DNA of 64,000 bases from Hydrogenophaga sp. (GTDB taxonomy: Bacteria; Pseudomonadota; Gammaproteobacteria; Burkholderiales; Burkholderiaceae_C), in contig NZ_JAUSOO010000044.1 in the NCBI RefSeq assembly GCF_030656115.1, forward strand, positions 1 to 64,000. The letters are read 5' to 3'. The translations under genes and the position numbers were made by a program. Under the pieces are notes generated by a model that did no database searches, was not told the origin of the DNA, and worked only from the letters and a program-made list of their open reading frames with translations. This document shows, one piece after another, positions 7,643-16,737 of the stretch. The number at the start of each line of letters is the position of its first letter. The stretch's first letter is position 1.

Positions 7643-8457
7643 CCACCTACGCCAGCACCCCCATCGACACCGAAACCTACACGCTGCGCCCGGGCCGCGT
7701 GCCGCTGCTGATTTCCATTCCGCACCTGGGCACCGACCTGCCGCCCGAGTTCGCCGCCCACATGAGCGACACCGCGCCGCTGAAACAAGACACGGACTGG
7801 CACTTGGACCGGCTTTACGGTTTTGCCGCTGGCCTGGGCGCCTCGGTGTTGCAGGCCAAGGTGTCGCGTTACGTGATCGACCTGAACCGCCCGCCCGGCG
7901 GCGAAAGCCTGTACCCCGGCCAGACCACCACCGGCCTGTGCCCCACCGAAACCTTCCGTGGCGAGCCGCTCTACGGCGAAGCGCAGGCGCCCGACGCAGC
8001 CCAACAAACCGACCGCCTGGCGCGCTACTGGCAGCCTTACCACGGCGCGCTGCGCGCCGAGCTGGACCGCCTGAAGGCGCAACACGGCGCGGTGCTGCTG
8101 TGGGACGCGCACTCCATCGCGGCCGTGTTGCCGCGCCTGTTTGAAGGCCAGTTGCCCGACCTGAACTTCGGCACCGCCGATGGCCGCAGCTGCGCGCCGT
8201 CCATCCTTCAGCGCGTGGTGGCCGAGGTGGCTGCAACCCCCTTCAGCCATGTGGTGAATGGCCGCTTCAAAGGCGGTTACATCACGCGCCATTACGGCGC
8301 GCCCGACGCGGGTGTGCACGCGATCCAGCTGGAAATGGCGCAGCACCTTTACATGCTCGAAGACCCGCCGTTCACCTACCTGGAATACAAAGCCACCTCG
8401 GTGCAGCCGCTGTTGCAAAAAATGCTACAACAGGGTTTGGCCGCGCTGTCCAGCTGA
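7639..8457 (+). CDS. hutG: N-formylglutamate deformylase
   Basis: The 272-residue product is an N-formylglutamate amidohydrolase, which converts N-formyl-L-glutamate to formate and glutamate, the last step of the five-step histidine pathway. Family motifs are ISIPHLGTDLPPEF (metal-binding His) near residue 25, WHLDRLY, SRYVIDLNR, a WDAHSI motif near residue 155, and GRFKGGYITRHYG near residue 210. ATG 7639 overlaps the LysR stop, so the two genes are translationally coupled. The other hut enzymes (HutH, HutU, HutI, HutF) are not in this window. The HutD-like gene 2.4 kb away fits the same pathway. Confidence 0.85.
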   Translation: MTTYASTPIDTETYTLRPGRVPLLISIPHLGTDLPPEFAAHMSDTAPLKQDTDWHLDRLYGFAAGLGASVLQAKVSRYVIDLNRPPGGESLYPGQTTTGLCPTETFRGEPLYGEAQAPDAAQQTDRLARYWQPYHGALRAELDRLKAQHGAVLLWDAHSIAAVLPRLFEGQLPDLNFGTADGRSCAPSILQRVVAEVAATPFSHVVNGRFKGGYITRHYGAPDAGVHAIQLEMAQHLYMLEDPPFTYLEYKATSVQPLLQKMLQQGLAALSS

Positions 8458-8505
8458 AACCAGCCGCCGACATGCCGCAGACCACGCTGTTCGAGACACA
8501 CACCC

Positions 8506-9021
8506 ATGCACACTTTCACGCTCCACCAACCGCTCATCGCCCTGCTCACCGCCTGTGCGCTGACCTTCTCTGGCGCGGCCGTGGCGGCCGATACGCCCGA
8601 ACCGCCCGCCCCAGCCACCGTCAAGCAGCCCGCGCCCCGGGTGGTTCATAAAGAACGCATCACCTTGGCGCGCGAGGCGATCCAGGCCCAAGACTGGAAG
8701 GGGGCCATCGCCGTGCTCACCGAAGCCGTGCAGGTGCACCCGGGCAACCCGGAGCTGCACAATCTGCTGGGCTACGCCTACCGCAAACAGGCCAAGCCAG
8801 ACCTGCCGCGCGCATTCGAGAACTACCGCCTCGCGCTGCGGTTTGACTCCGAGCACCGAGGTGCCAACGAATACATCGGTGAGGCGTACCTGATGGACAA
8901 CAATCCCGCCAAAGCCGAAGAACACCTGGTCAAGCTGTTGAGCATTTGTGGCAACACCACCTGCGAGGAATACCAGGACCTGGCCCGGGCGATTGCGCAG
9001 TACAAGGCCAAGAACAAATAA
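8506..9021 (+). CDS. exported TPR repeat protein
   Basis: This 171-residue protein begins with a Sec signal peptide (hydrophobic ALLTACALTFSGAAVAAD, cleavage near residue 28), then a Pro/Ala-rich linker. Residues 50-150 hold about three tetratricopeptide units, for example AREAIQAQDWKGAIAVLTEA, LHNLLGYAYRKQ and NEYIGEAYLMDNNPAKAEEH. A Cys pair near the C-terminus (CGNTTC) could form a disulfide. TPR units bind other proteins, so this is probably a small periplasmic scaffold of unknown partner. It stands alone and ends at a strong palindromic terminator shared with the convergent hipBA operon. Confidence 0.7.
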   Translation: MHTFTLHQPLIALLTACALTFSGAAVAADTPEPPAPATVKQPAPRVVHKERITLAREAIQAQDWKGAIAVLTEAVQVHPGNPELHNLLGYAYRKQAKPDLPRAFENYRLALRFDSEHRGANEYIGEAYLMDNNPAKAEEHLVKLLSICGNTTCEEYQDLARAIAQYKAKNK

Positions 9022-9032
9022 GCAGGATTTGC

Positions 9033-9056
9033 GCAAAACCGCCATGGCGGTTTTGC
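9033..9056. terminator. bidirectional terminator, 24 bp perfect palindrome
   Basis: Arms GCAAAACCGCCA and TGGCGGTTTTGC are exact complements. The hairpin has A-run and T-run flanks on the two sides, so it can terminate both the TPR gene and the convergent hipBA operon. Confidence 0.75.
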
Positions 9057-9095
9057 CTTGCCCCACGTTCGTGCGACGTTCGACATGGCCCTGAA

Positions 9096-10406
9096 TCAGG
9101 CCTGCGACTGAAACCGCTGAGCGTGGCGATGTGCGCCATCAAACACCGATTTGGCCAGCGCACGCGGGAAGTCCAGTGGCAGTTCTTCAGCGACACGCTC
9201 GAACGCTGCGGGTACCCCAGCGACCAGTTCGCACATGCTTTCCCACATCAACGGGATTCCGCTGCGCAAGGCGGCGGCTTTCCAGTGGCGTGGCTGGATT
9301 TCGCCCAGCTTGTAGTGAGCGGACTTGCTGCGAACCGCCATGGCCTGCTTGGTCTTTCGGTATTGGAGCGAGTGGGGCCCCGAGTCCATGATGGGCCATG
9401 CCGACATCACGTCGTAGAGGGGCGTGAGGTGGTAGCTCCCACCTGGCAGCAGGAATACCGAGAAGTTCTTCGCGTGACCGTCAATAGCCGCCAGCAGCCA
9501 GAAGGCCAACTGGGCCAGCAAGAAGGTGCGGCCGTCTTCTTCGTAGCGTGCGCCCCCCTTGAGCACACGCAAGCAAGCGTCCATGCCGGGTCCCCCTTTG
9601 TCCTCGTATTTGTTCGCGCTGGAGCAGCCCAGCGCTTGGCAAAAGTCTTCTTGCGGGAGGCGCACCAGCCAGACGGGGTCGGTCAACCAGCGGCGGTCAA
9701 ACCGGTCGACCACCAAAGCCTTGCGTGCACCAAAAAGCTCCACGTGGCAATTCGCCACTGGCAGCCCGAAAGCGTTCAGGATGCGTGAGCACAGCCACTC
9801 GTTTTCGGGCGATAGCGTCAGGTCCAGATGGCGACCCGGTGTCACGCCGATAGGGGGTTTCAAGATGTGGGTGGTGGGGGTCGCATGGTGGGGGCGGCAC
9901 CACTGCGTGCCCACTTTGAGCAGGGCTGTCTTCTCTTGCGCGCCCGCCATCGAGATGCGAAAGTCATCGTCACCATCCATGGCGCCCAACCCCTCGTTGG
10001 CCCCCAGACCCGCCAGCATGGCCTCAATTTCCCCGGGCATCACAGGGGTGTATTCCACCCTGTGCACGTCGGGTGCGGGCGCATCCACCGGCAACAGCTG
10101 AACCGCTCCGACGCAGTCGCGGCCAATGGCTTCCAGCAGCGAGAACGCGCCGATGTCTCGGGTTCTGAACCGGCCGCTCAGGCGTTTTCGAATCGACTCG
10201 CTGTCGGGCAGCAGGTTGTCGAAGTAGTTTTCGACCGCTTTGCCAGTGAGTTGGCCATCCGCCGTTAACGGCAGAGACAGCGACAGCGGGCGACTTTTGG
10301 GATTCGCGCGCCAGCCCTCGTCGTATTTGAAGGCGTGCTGCCCCGTGCGGCCAACCGACCACAGGCCCACCAGCTCGCCATTCATCCAGACGTTCAGCCG
10401 CCCCAT
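9096..10406 (-). CDS. hipA: HipA-type serine/threonine kinase toxin
   Basis: This HipA-family toxin of about 436 residues has an N-terminal subdomain starting MGRLNVWMNGELVGLW and a kinase fold. FRISMAGAQEKTALL is the glycine-rich loop (about residues 155-170), HILKPP carries the ATP-binding Lys, and LLAAIDGHAKNFSVFL with LTPLYDVMS provide the catalytic and Mg-binding Asp residues. HipA kinases phosphorylate aminoacyl-tRNA synthetases (GltX in E. coli) and cause dormancy. The chosen ATG shares a base with the hipB stop (TGATG), giving translational coupling; a GTG six bases upstream is an alternative. All catalytic motifs look intact, so this pair should be functional, unlike the TumE/TumA remnant. 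Confidence 0.9.
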   Translation of the reverse strand: MGRLNVWMNGELVGLWSVGRTGQHAFKYDEGWRANPKSRPLSLSLPLTADGQLTGKAVENYFDNLLPDSESIRKRLSGRFRTRDIGAFSLLEAIGRDCVGAVQLLPVDAPAPDVHRVEYTPVMPGEIEAMLAGLGANEGLGAMDGDDDFRISMAGAQEKTALLKVGTQWCRPHHATPTTHILKPPIGVTPGRHLDLTLSPENEWLCSRILNAFGLPVANCHVELFGARKALVVDRFDRRWLTDPVWLVRLPQEDFCQALGCSSANKYEDKGGPGMDACLRVLKGGARYEEDGRTFLLAQLAFWLLAAIDGHAKNFSVFLLPGGSYHLTPLYDVMSAWPIMDSGPHSLQYRKTKQAMAVRSKSAHYKLGEIQPRHWKAAALRSGIPLMWESMCELVAGVPAAFERVAEELPLDFPRALAKSVFDGAHRHAQRFQSQA

Positions 10407-10693
10407 CACCACAGGCCGCCTGTACCGCCCTCAAGAGGCTTGGGCCGAGTGTGAGAGGTGGCGGCCTGTGGTTCAAGGTCTTGCGTTCGAAGCACAAGAC
10501 CCGTACCCAGGCTCGACAGCACCCGAAAGAGTTGCTCGGTGGTGAGTTTGGTGGCATCCGATTCCATAGCGGAAATGCGCGATTGCGTGACCCCCATGCG
10601 AGCGGCCAGTTGCGCCTGGGTCAAGCCCTGGGCTTTGCGCAGAGACCGCAGGTGCTGCGACAGTTGTTCCGGGAAGGCGAGGGTCAAGTCCAT
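10406..10693 (-). CDS. hipB: HipB-type antitoxin, XRE family
   Basis: This 95-residue helix-turn-helix protein is the antitoxin and autorepressor for HipA. The XRE domain spans about residues 10-62, with AQGLTQAQLAARMGVTQSRI as helices two and three and MESDATKLTTEQLFRVLSSL after it. The last ~30 residues are Pro/Gly-rich and probably flexible, like the degradable HipB tail. It precedes hipA and is coupled to it by a TGATG overlap. Just before its start lie a long inverted repeat and further related half-sites, the expected operators. It should repress the operon as a HipA-HipB-DNA complex. Confidence 0.9.
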   Translation of the reverse strand: MDLTLAFPEQLSQHLRSLRKAQGLTQAQLAARMGVTQSRISAMESDATKLTTEQLFRVLSSLGTGLVLRTQDLEPQAATSHTRPKPLEGGTGGLW

Positions 10694-10694
10694 G

Positions 10695-10722
10695 AAAAAT
10701 ATCTAATTTGTTAGATATTTTT
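10695..10722. promoter_or_regulatory. hipB operator, 12+12 bp inverted repeat
   Basis: Arms AAAAATATCTAA and TTAGATATTTTT are perfect complements around TTTG. The repeat begins one base before the hipB start codon, so a bound HipB dimer would cover the ribosome binding site and the promoter side. Confidence 0.7.
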
Positions 10723-10735
10723 ACTTTATCTGGCT

Positions 10736-10773
10736 TGAATGATATTGTCAACATATCTGATATGAATGATATT
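10736..10773. promoter_or_regulatory. second hipBA operator region, paired TGAATGATATT repeats
   Basis: TGAATGATATT occurs at 10736-10746 and 10763-10773, 27 bp apart, with GATAT/ATATC inverted half-sites between them. They share the ATATC core of the nearer operator, so HipB probably binds several sites cooperatively upstream of its gene. Confidence 0.5.
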
Positions 10774-10853
10774 TCTACGCCATCCCGCCTGGCGTGATTT
10801 TCTGGGCCCGAGCGCAAGGTGGCGGCATATCCAGCCGGTGTTGCCCAGCCACC

Positions 10854-10944
10854 TGCGCCAAAAAGGTGAGTCCACACAGGGTGTGGGGTGCGATGGCGGT
10901 GCATGGGGGCGGGTGGTTTGAGGTGCATGCACCAGTTTCTTGCA
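10854..10944 (+). promoter_or_regulatory. NtrC-like enhancer element, copy 1 (upstream of amtB)
   Basis: Three boxes stand in a fixed layout. Box 1 (10854-10870) is TGCGCCAAAAAGGTGAG, close to the NtrC consensus TGCACC-N5-GGTGCA. A central GCGATGGCGGTGCA half-site is at 10890-10903. Box 3 (10928-10944) is TGCACCAGTTTCTTGCA, matching 10 of 12 consensus positions. The element ends 29 bp before the -24 box of the amtB sigma-54 promoter. A copy with the same three boxes and almost identical spacing lies upstream of tmm at 20855-20944. Confidence 0.7.
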
Positions 10945-10973
10945 GTGAAATCAATATTACTGATAAGAAACTT

Positions 10974-10989
10974 TGGCACACTCCTTGCA
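10974..10989 (+). promoter_or_regulatory. sigma-54 promoter of amtB-glnK-tdm
   Basis: TGGCAC-N5-TTGCA matches the -24/-12 consensus exactly, with ten bases between the GG and GC dinucleotides. Transcription would start near 11000, about 16 nt before the amtB ATG. Sigma-54 promoters need an activator such as NtrC, whose likely sites lie just upstream. Confidence 0.88.
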
Positions 10990-11015
10990 CAGCTCTGGAG
11001 GTCCACAACCGCCAC

Positions 11016-12719
<1,704 letters not shown>

Positions 12720-12720
<1 letters not shown>

Positions 12721-15095
12721 TGGGCTGGCCTGGCGATGTCCCGTTGAGCGCCGCCCGACCCCCGGTGGCCACGCGGGTGCGCGAGCCCGCGCTGACCCTG
12801 CGCACGCCCACGCTGGAGCGCTACCGCGTGTCCGGCGGCGGCCTGACGGTGGTGGCGCTGGCTGCGGGCGACGCGCTGGAGGTGATCGACCCCGAGGGCC
12901 AGCAAGCCTGCGAGTTGATGGCCTGGGACAGCGCGGGCCGCGACGCCCTGGCCGCGCTGGGCCTGCGCGCTTCGCCCGGCGCCACCGGCGCAGCCCACCT
13001 GTTGCAGCGCCCGCACCCCGCGCTGAGCCCGGTGCACGCCGGGCTGCGCCGCCGGGGCGTGGATCTGAACCAGTTGCCCACGCCCTGCCAACTCTGGCCC
13101 GCAGGCGGCCTGGCGGGTCAGCGACAACGTTGCACCGCCACCGACGCGGTGCTGGTGCTGGTGTGTGCCCCCGGTGCCGACAGCAGCGTGCACACCCAGA
13201 ACGCGCCCACGCCGCTGGCCCTGCATGTGCACCGCAGCGGCAGCCGCATCCTCACCGCCGTGCCCCTGCCCGAGCCGCTGGGCGAGGTGGTGGACGAGTT
13301 CACCATCGCCCCCGGCACGGCACGCAGCTACACCGTGGCCAAGGGCCAATACATTCAGGTGATCGACGTTGCCGGGCGCCAGTGCTCCGACTTCGTGGCC
13401 TTCAACCGCCGCGCGCTGGACCGGGGCACCGAACAAGAACTGGACCCCACGGTCACCCGCACGCTCGGCGGCCGCGCCTACCCCGGGCCGGGCCTGCACT
13501 CGCGCTTTTTTGACCGCGAGATGCAGCCGGTGCTGGAGCTGGTGCAAGACACTGTGGGCCGACACGACACCTTCGGCCTGGCCTGCGCGGCGCGTTATTA
13601 CGAGAGCATGGGCTACTTCGGCCACGCCAACTGCAGCGACAACCTGTCGCACGTGCTGGCCCCCTACGGCGTGCGCGCCCGCCCGGGTTGGCCCGCCATC
13701 AATTTCTTCTACAACACCGGCGTCGATGCCCACAACCAACTGACCATGGACGAACCCTGGTCGCGCCCGGGCGACCATGTGCTGATGCGTGCGCTCGACG
13801 ACATGGTCTGCGCCAACACCTCGTGCCCGGACGACATCGACCCCGCCAACGGCTGGATGCCGACCGACATCCACGTTCGCATCTACGCCGCCCAGGAGCG
13901 CTTCAGCATGGCCATCGCCCACCGACCCACCCCCGACGCCGTGCCCGAGATGACCCGCGAAAGCGGCTTCCACGCCGCCACCTCGGCACTCACCCGCCAG
14001 TTCACCGACTACCGGGGCTGGTGGACGCCCACGCGCTACGACGGCTTTGGTGCGGTGGCCGAGTACCACGCCTGCCGCGAGCAGGTGGTGGTGATGGACC
14101 TGTCGGCGCTGCGCAAGTTCGAGATCATCGGCCCCGACGCCGAAGCCCTGATGCAGTACGCCCTGACGCGCGACATCAAGAAGCTGGCCGTGGGCCAGGT
14201 GGTGTATTCGGCCCTGTGTTACCCGCACGGCGGCATGCTCGACGACGGCACGCTGCTGCGCCTGGGACCCGACAACTTTCGCTGGATCTGCGGCGAGGAC
14301 TACAGCGGCATCTGGCTGCGCGAGCAGGCCGAAAAACTCGGCATGAAGGTGTGGGTCAAGTCGGCCAGCGACCACATCCACAACGTCGCCGTGCAGGGCC
14401 CACGCTCGCGCGAGTTGCTCAAGCAGATGGTGTGGTCACCCGGCACGCAACCCGCGCTGGAGAACCTGGGCTGGTTCCGCTTTCTGGTCGGCCGGCTCGA
14501 CGACCACAACGGTTGCCCCATCATGGTTTCGCGCACCGGCTACACCGGCGAGCTGGGCTACGAGGTCTGGTGCCACCCGAGCGACGCGCCGCGCGTGTGG
14601 GCGCGCCTGTGGGAACTGGGTGCGCCGCTGGGCCTGGCGCCGCTGGGGCTGGACGCGCTCGACACCCTGCGCATCGAGGCCGGGCTGGTGTTTGCCGGCC
14701 ACGAGTTTTGCGACCAGACCGATCCGTTCGAGGCGGGCATTGGCTTTTGCGTGCCGCTCAAGAGCAAGGCCGACGACTTCATCGGCCGCGACGCCCTGAT
14801 CGAGCGCAGCGCGCACCCGCAGCGCAAGCTGGTGGGTCTGCAGCTCGACGGCAACGAGATGGCCGCACACGGCGACGGCGTGTTTGTGGGCCACGCGCAG
14901 GTGGGTGTGGTCACCAGCGGCACACGCTCGCCGCTGACGGGGCAGAACATCGCGCTGTGCCGCATGAGCGTGCCGCATGCGGCAGCGGGAACCCGGGTGG
15001 AAGTCGGCAAGCTCGACGGGCACCAGAAGCGCCTGCCGGCCACCGTGTGTGCGCCGATCTTCTACGACCCCGACAAGAGCCGCGTGCGCGCCTGA
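12720..15095 (+). CDS. tdm: trimethylamine N-oxide demethylase (Tdm)
   Basis: This 791-residue protein has the domain order of TMAO demethylase/aldolase. It has an N-terminal DUF1989-type metal-binding region (about residues 40-410; note VIDVAGRQCSDFVAF, YFGHANCSDNLSH and FYNTGVDAHNQLT), then a GcvT-like tetrahydrofolate-binding region (about 420-790; VVVMDLSALRKFEIIGPDAE, SRTGYTGELGYEVW, LGLAPLGLDALDTLRIEAGL). Tdm splits TMAO into dimethylamine and formaldehyde, and the folate domain can catch the formaldehyde. The length agrees with known Tdm (about 800 residues). It is coupled to glnK by TGATG and driven by the amtB sigma-54 promoter. Its partner tmm lies 4.3 kb downstream. Its 3' end overlaps the convergent amidotransferase gene by 34 bp. 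A close homologue acting on another betaine-like compound is the main alternative. Confidence 0.85.
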
Positions 15096-15850
15096 ACCTC
15101 CGGTGTCTGGTGGATGGAGGCCCCATGGGCTTCCACCCGATCCATCCAGCGTCCCACCAGCGCACGGGCAAAGCGGGTCTGAGCCTCCTGGTACCGGCCG
15201 AAATCCTCGTGCACCTGCCGCAGACGCTGATGCACCTGGGGCTGGTCGTGAGCCGGGTTTCCAATCAGCTCTCGGGTGGTCCACGTGTCGACAATGCTCG
15301 GCGTGACCTCGAAGTGACACTGAAAACCCCAGGTGCTGTCTGCCAGCCGGAACCCCTGGTTTCGCACCGTTTCCCCTTCCAGCAAGGGCACGGCCCCGTC
15401 GGGCAGGTCGAAGGTGTCGGCGTGCATCTCGAACAGCGTCTGAACCGGTGCGATGCCGTGCAGCAAGGGGTCGGCCTGCGCCTGGGCGCTCAGCGTCAGG
15501 GGCGTGAAACCGTATTCCAGCACCCCGGCGGGATACACCCGGGCGCCGAAGGCAAAGGCGATGGACTGACAGCCCAGACAGGAGCCCAGCACCGGCTTGC
15601 CCTCATCGTGGAAAAGCCGGATCAGCGCCGCCAGGGCCTCGAAGTAATCCCGCAAGGCCGGGTCGTACACGCTGGGCTCACCGCCGAACACGATCAGTGC
15701 TGCATAGCCGGTGGTGGTTTCGGGCAGCGGCTGTCCCAGCCTGCGGTAGCACCAGTGCAGGGTGGCGCCGCGCTCGGCCACCACCTCGCCGATGCACCCG
15801 GACTCCACCGGCCCGTCCATACCGCCCGCCATGATGGCCAGAATGCGCAT
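15062..15850 (-). CDS. class I glutamine amidotransferase-like protein, possible gamma-glutamyl hydrolase
   Basis: This 262-residue stand-alone GATase class I domain has the nucleophile elbow GSCLGCQ (Cys91) and the distal WGFQCHFE (His179, Glu181), so the Cys-His-Glu triad is complete. No synthetase domain is attached. Related stand-alone proteins can hydrolyse gamma-glutamyl bonds; plant GGP1 is a precedent. It follows the dioxygenase gene with a TGATG overlap and lies downstream of a gamma-glutamyl-amide synthetase-like gene. The simplest inference is that it removes the gamma-glutamyl group after the amine part has been oxidised, as PuuD (a different amidotransferase subfamily) does in putrescine breakdown. 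The substrate is unproven. Confidence 0.8.
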   Translation of the reverse strand: MRILAIMAGGMDGPVESGCIGEVVAERGATLHWCYRRLGQPLPETTTGYAALIVFGGEPSVYDPALRDYFEALAALIRLFHDEGKPVLGSCLGCQSIAFAFGARVYPAGVLEYGFTPLTLSAQAQADPLLHGIAPVQTLFEMHADTFDLPDGAVPLLEGETVRNQGFRLADSTWGFQCHFEVTPSIVDTWTTRELIGNPAHDQPQVHQRLRQVHEDFGRYQEAQTRFARALVGRWMDRVEAHGASIHQTPEVQARTRLLSGS

Positions 15851-16713
15851 CAGACGATCCCCTTGTCCAGATACGCATCCAGACCCGGGGTGCGGTAGCC
15901 GTCCTCGCGCCAGGTGATGGGGAAGTAGCCCTCATCCACTTCGTTGCTGCCCAGCTTGCGGTAGCGGCCATACATGGGGCCGTTGCCCATGTTCATTTTT
16001 TCGGGGTTGAAGCGGATGTCGTCCTGGAAGAAGTGGGCGGCCAGCGCCCGACGCGGCACATCGGCCTTGTTGATGCGCGAGCCATGCCACAGCCAGCCGT
16101 CGTGGAAGGCGCCACCGCCCGGCGGCACCACCACAGGCACCAGTTCCAGTTCGAGGCCGTGGGTCTCGGCCCATTCACGCACTTCCTTCAGGTCGTCTTC
16201 CGGGCCATGAAACTGCATGATCGGGCGGGCTTCGCCCCAGGTGTGGGAGCCCTTGATGTACACCAGCGTGCCGCCGTCGGCTGAGGTCTGGTCCAGCGCC
16301 ACCCAGCAGCTCACCAGGGCCGGCTTGTCGATCCACAGCGAGTACATGCTGTCCTGGTGGAACCCGATGGCGCGGCCTTCGACCGGTTTCCACAGCAGGT
16401 TGTCGATCATCAGGCGCGTACCGGTCCAGCCGCCCAATTGGGCGCAGGCCTGGCCCAGGTTTTCCGACAGGACGTGGCGAGCGACGGTGAGGTCCGACTT
16501 CCACGCATTGCAGATCTGCAGGGTGAAGGGCGGGGTTCCCACCGGCTTGTTCACTTCATCGGGGCGAATGCCGGTTTCGTATTCGCCCTTGTCGAACAGG
16601 GGGACGAAGCGATCGCGAATGGCTTCAGCGGCTTCCGGTTCGATGATCTTGTCGACGATCAGAAAACCGTCGCGGCGGAACTGGGCAATCTGGTCGGGGG
16701 TCAGGTGAATCAT
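15850..16713 (-). CDS. PhyH-family Fe(II)/2-oxoglutarate dioxygenase
   Basis: This 287-residue phytanoyl-CoA-dioxygenase-family enzyme has the facial triad at His119 and Asp121 (GFHQDS) and His210 (LWHGSRIN), with Arg221/222 for 2-oxoglutarate. The residues between (ALVSCWVALDQTSADGGTLV) are typical of the jelly-roll core. Such enzymes hydroxylate small molecules, and N-methyl hydroxylation leads to demethylation with formaldehyde release. It lies between a gamma-glutamyl-amide synthetase-like gene (24 bp upstream) and a GATase gene (overlapping stop), all on the minus strand. The operon order suggests that the substrate is a gamma-glutamylated amine. This is inference; family members also act on ectoine, phosphonates and quaternary amines. 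Confidence 0.85.
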   Translation of the reverse strand: MIHLTPDQIAQFRRDGFLIVDKIIEPEAAEAIRDRFVPLFDKGEYETGIRPDEVNKPVGTPPFTLQICNAWKSDLTVARHVLSENLGQACAQLGGWTGTRLMIDNLLWKPVEGRAIGFHQDSMYSLWIDKPALVSCWVALDQTSADGGTLVYIKGSHTWGEARPIMQFHGPEDDLKEVREWAETHGLELELVPVVVPPGGGAFHDGWLWHGSRINKADVPRRALAAHFFQDDIRFNPEKMNMGNGPMYGRYRKLGSNEVDEGYFPITWREDGYRTPGLDAYLDKGIV

Positions 16714-16737
16714 GGTGACAGTCCTTGGTTGCTGAGG

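Noticed and set aside
15062-15850. PuuD assignment for the amidotransferase
   Set aside because: The nucleophile elbow and fold markers fit the GATase class I (GuaA-like) group rather than the Peptidase_C26/PuuD group; only a functional analogy is kept.
13688-15898. 736-codon frame in another frame of tdm
   Set aside because: Arg/Pro/His-rich shadow of the GC-rich tdm gene.
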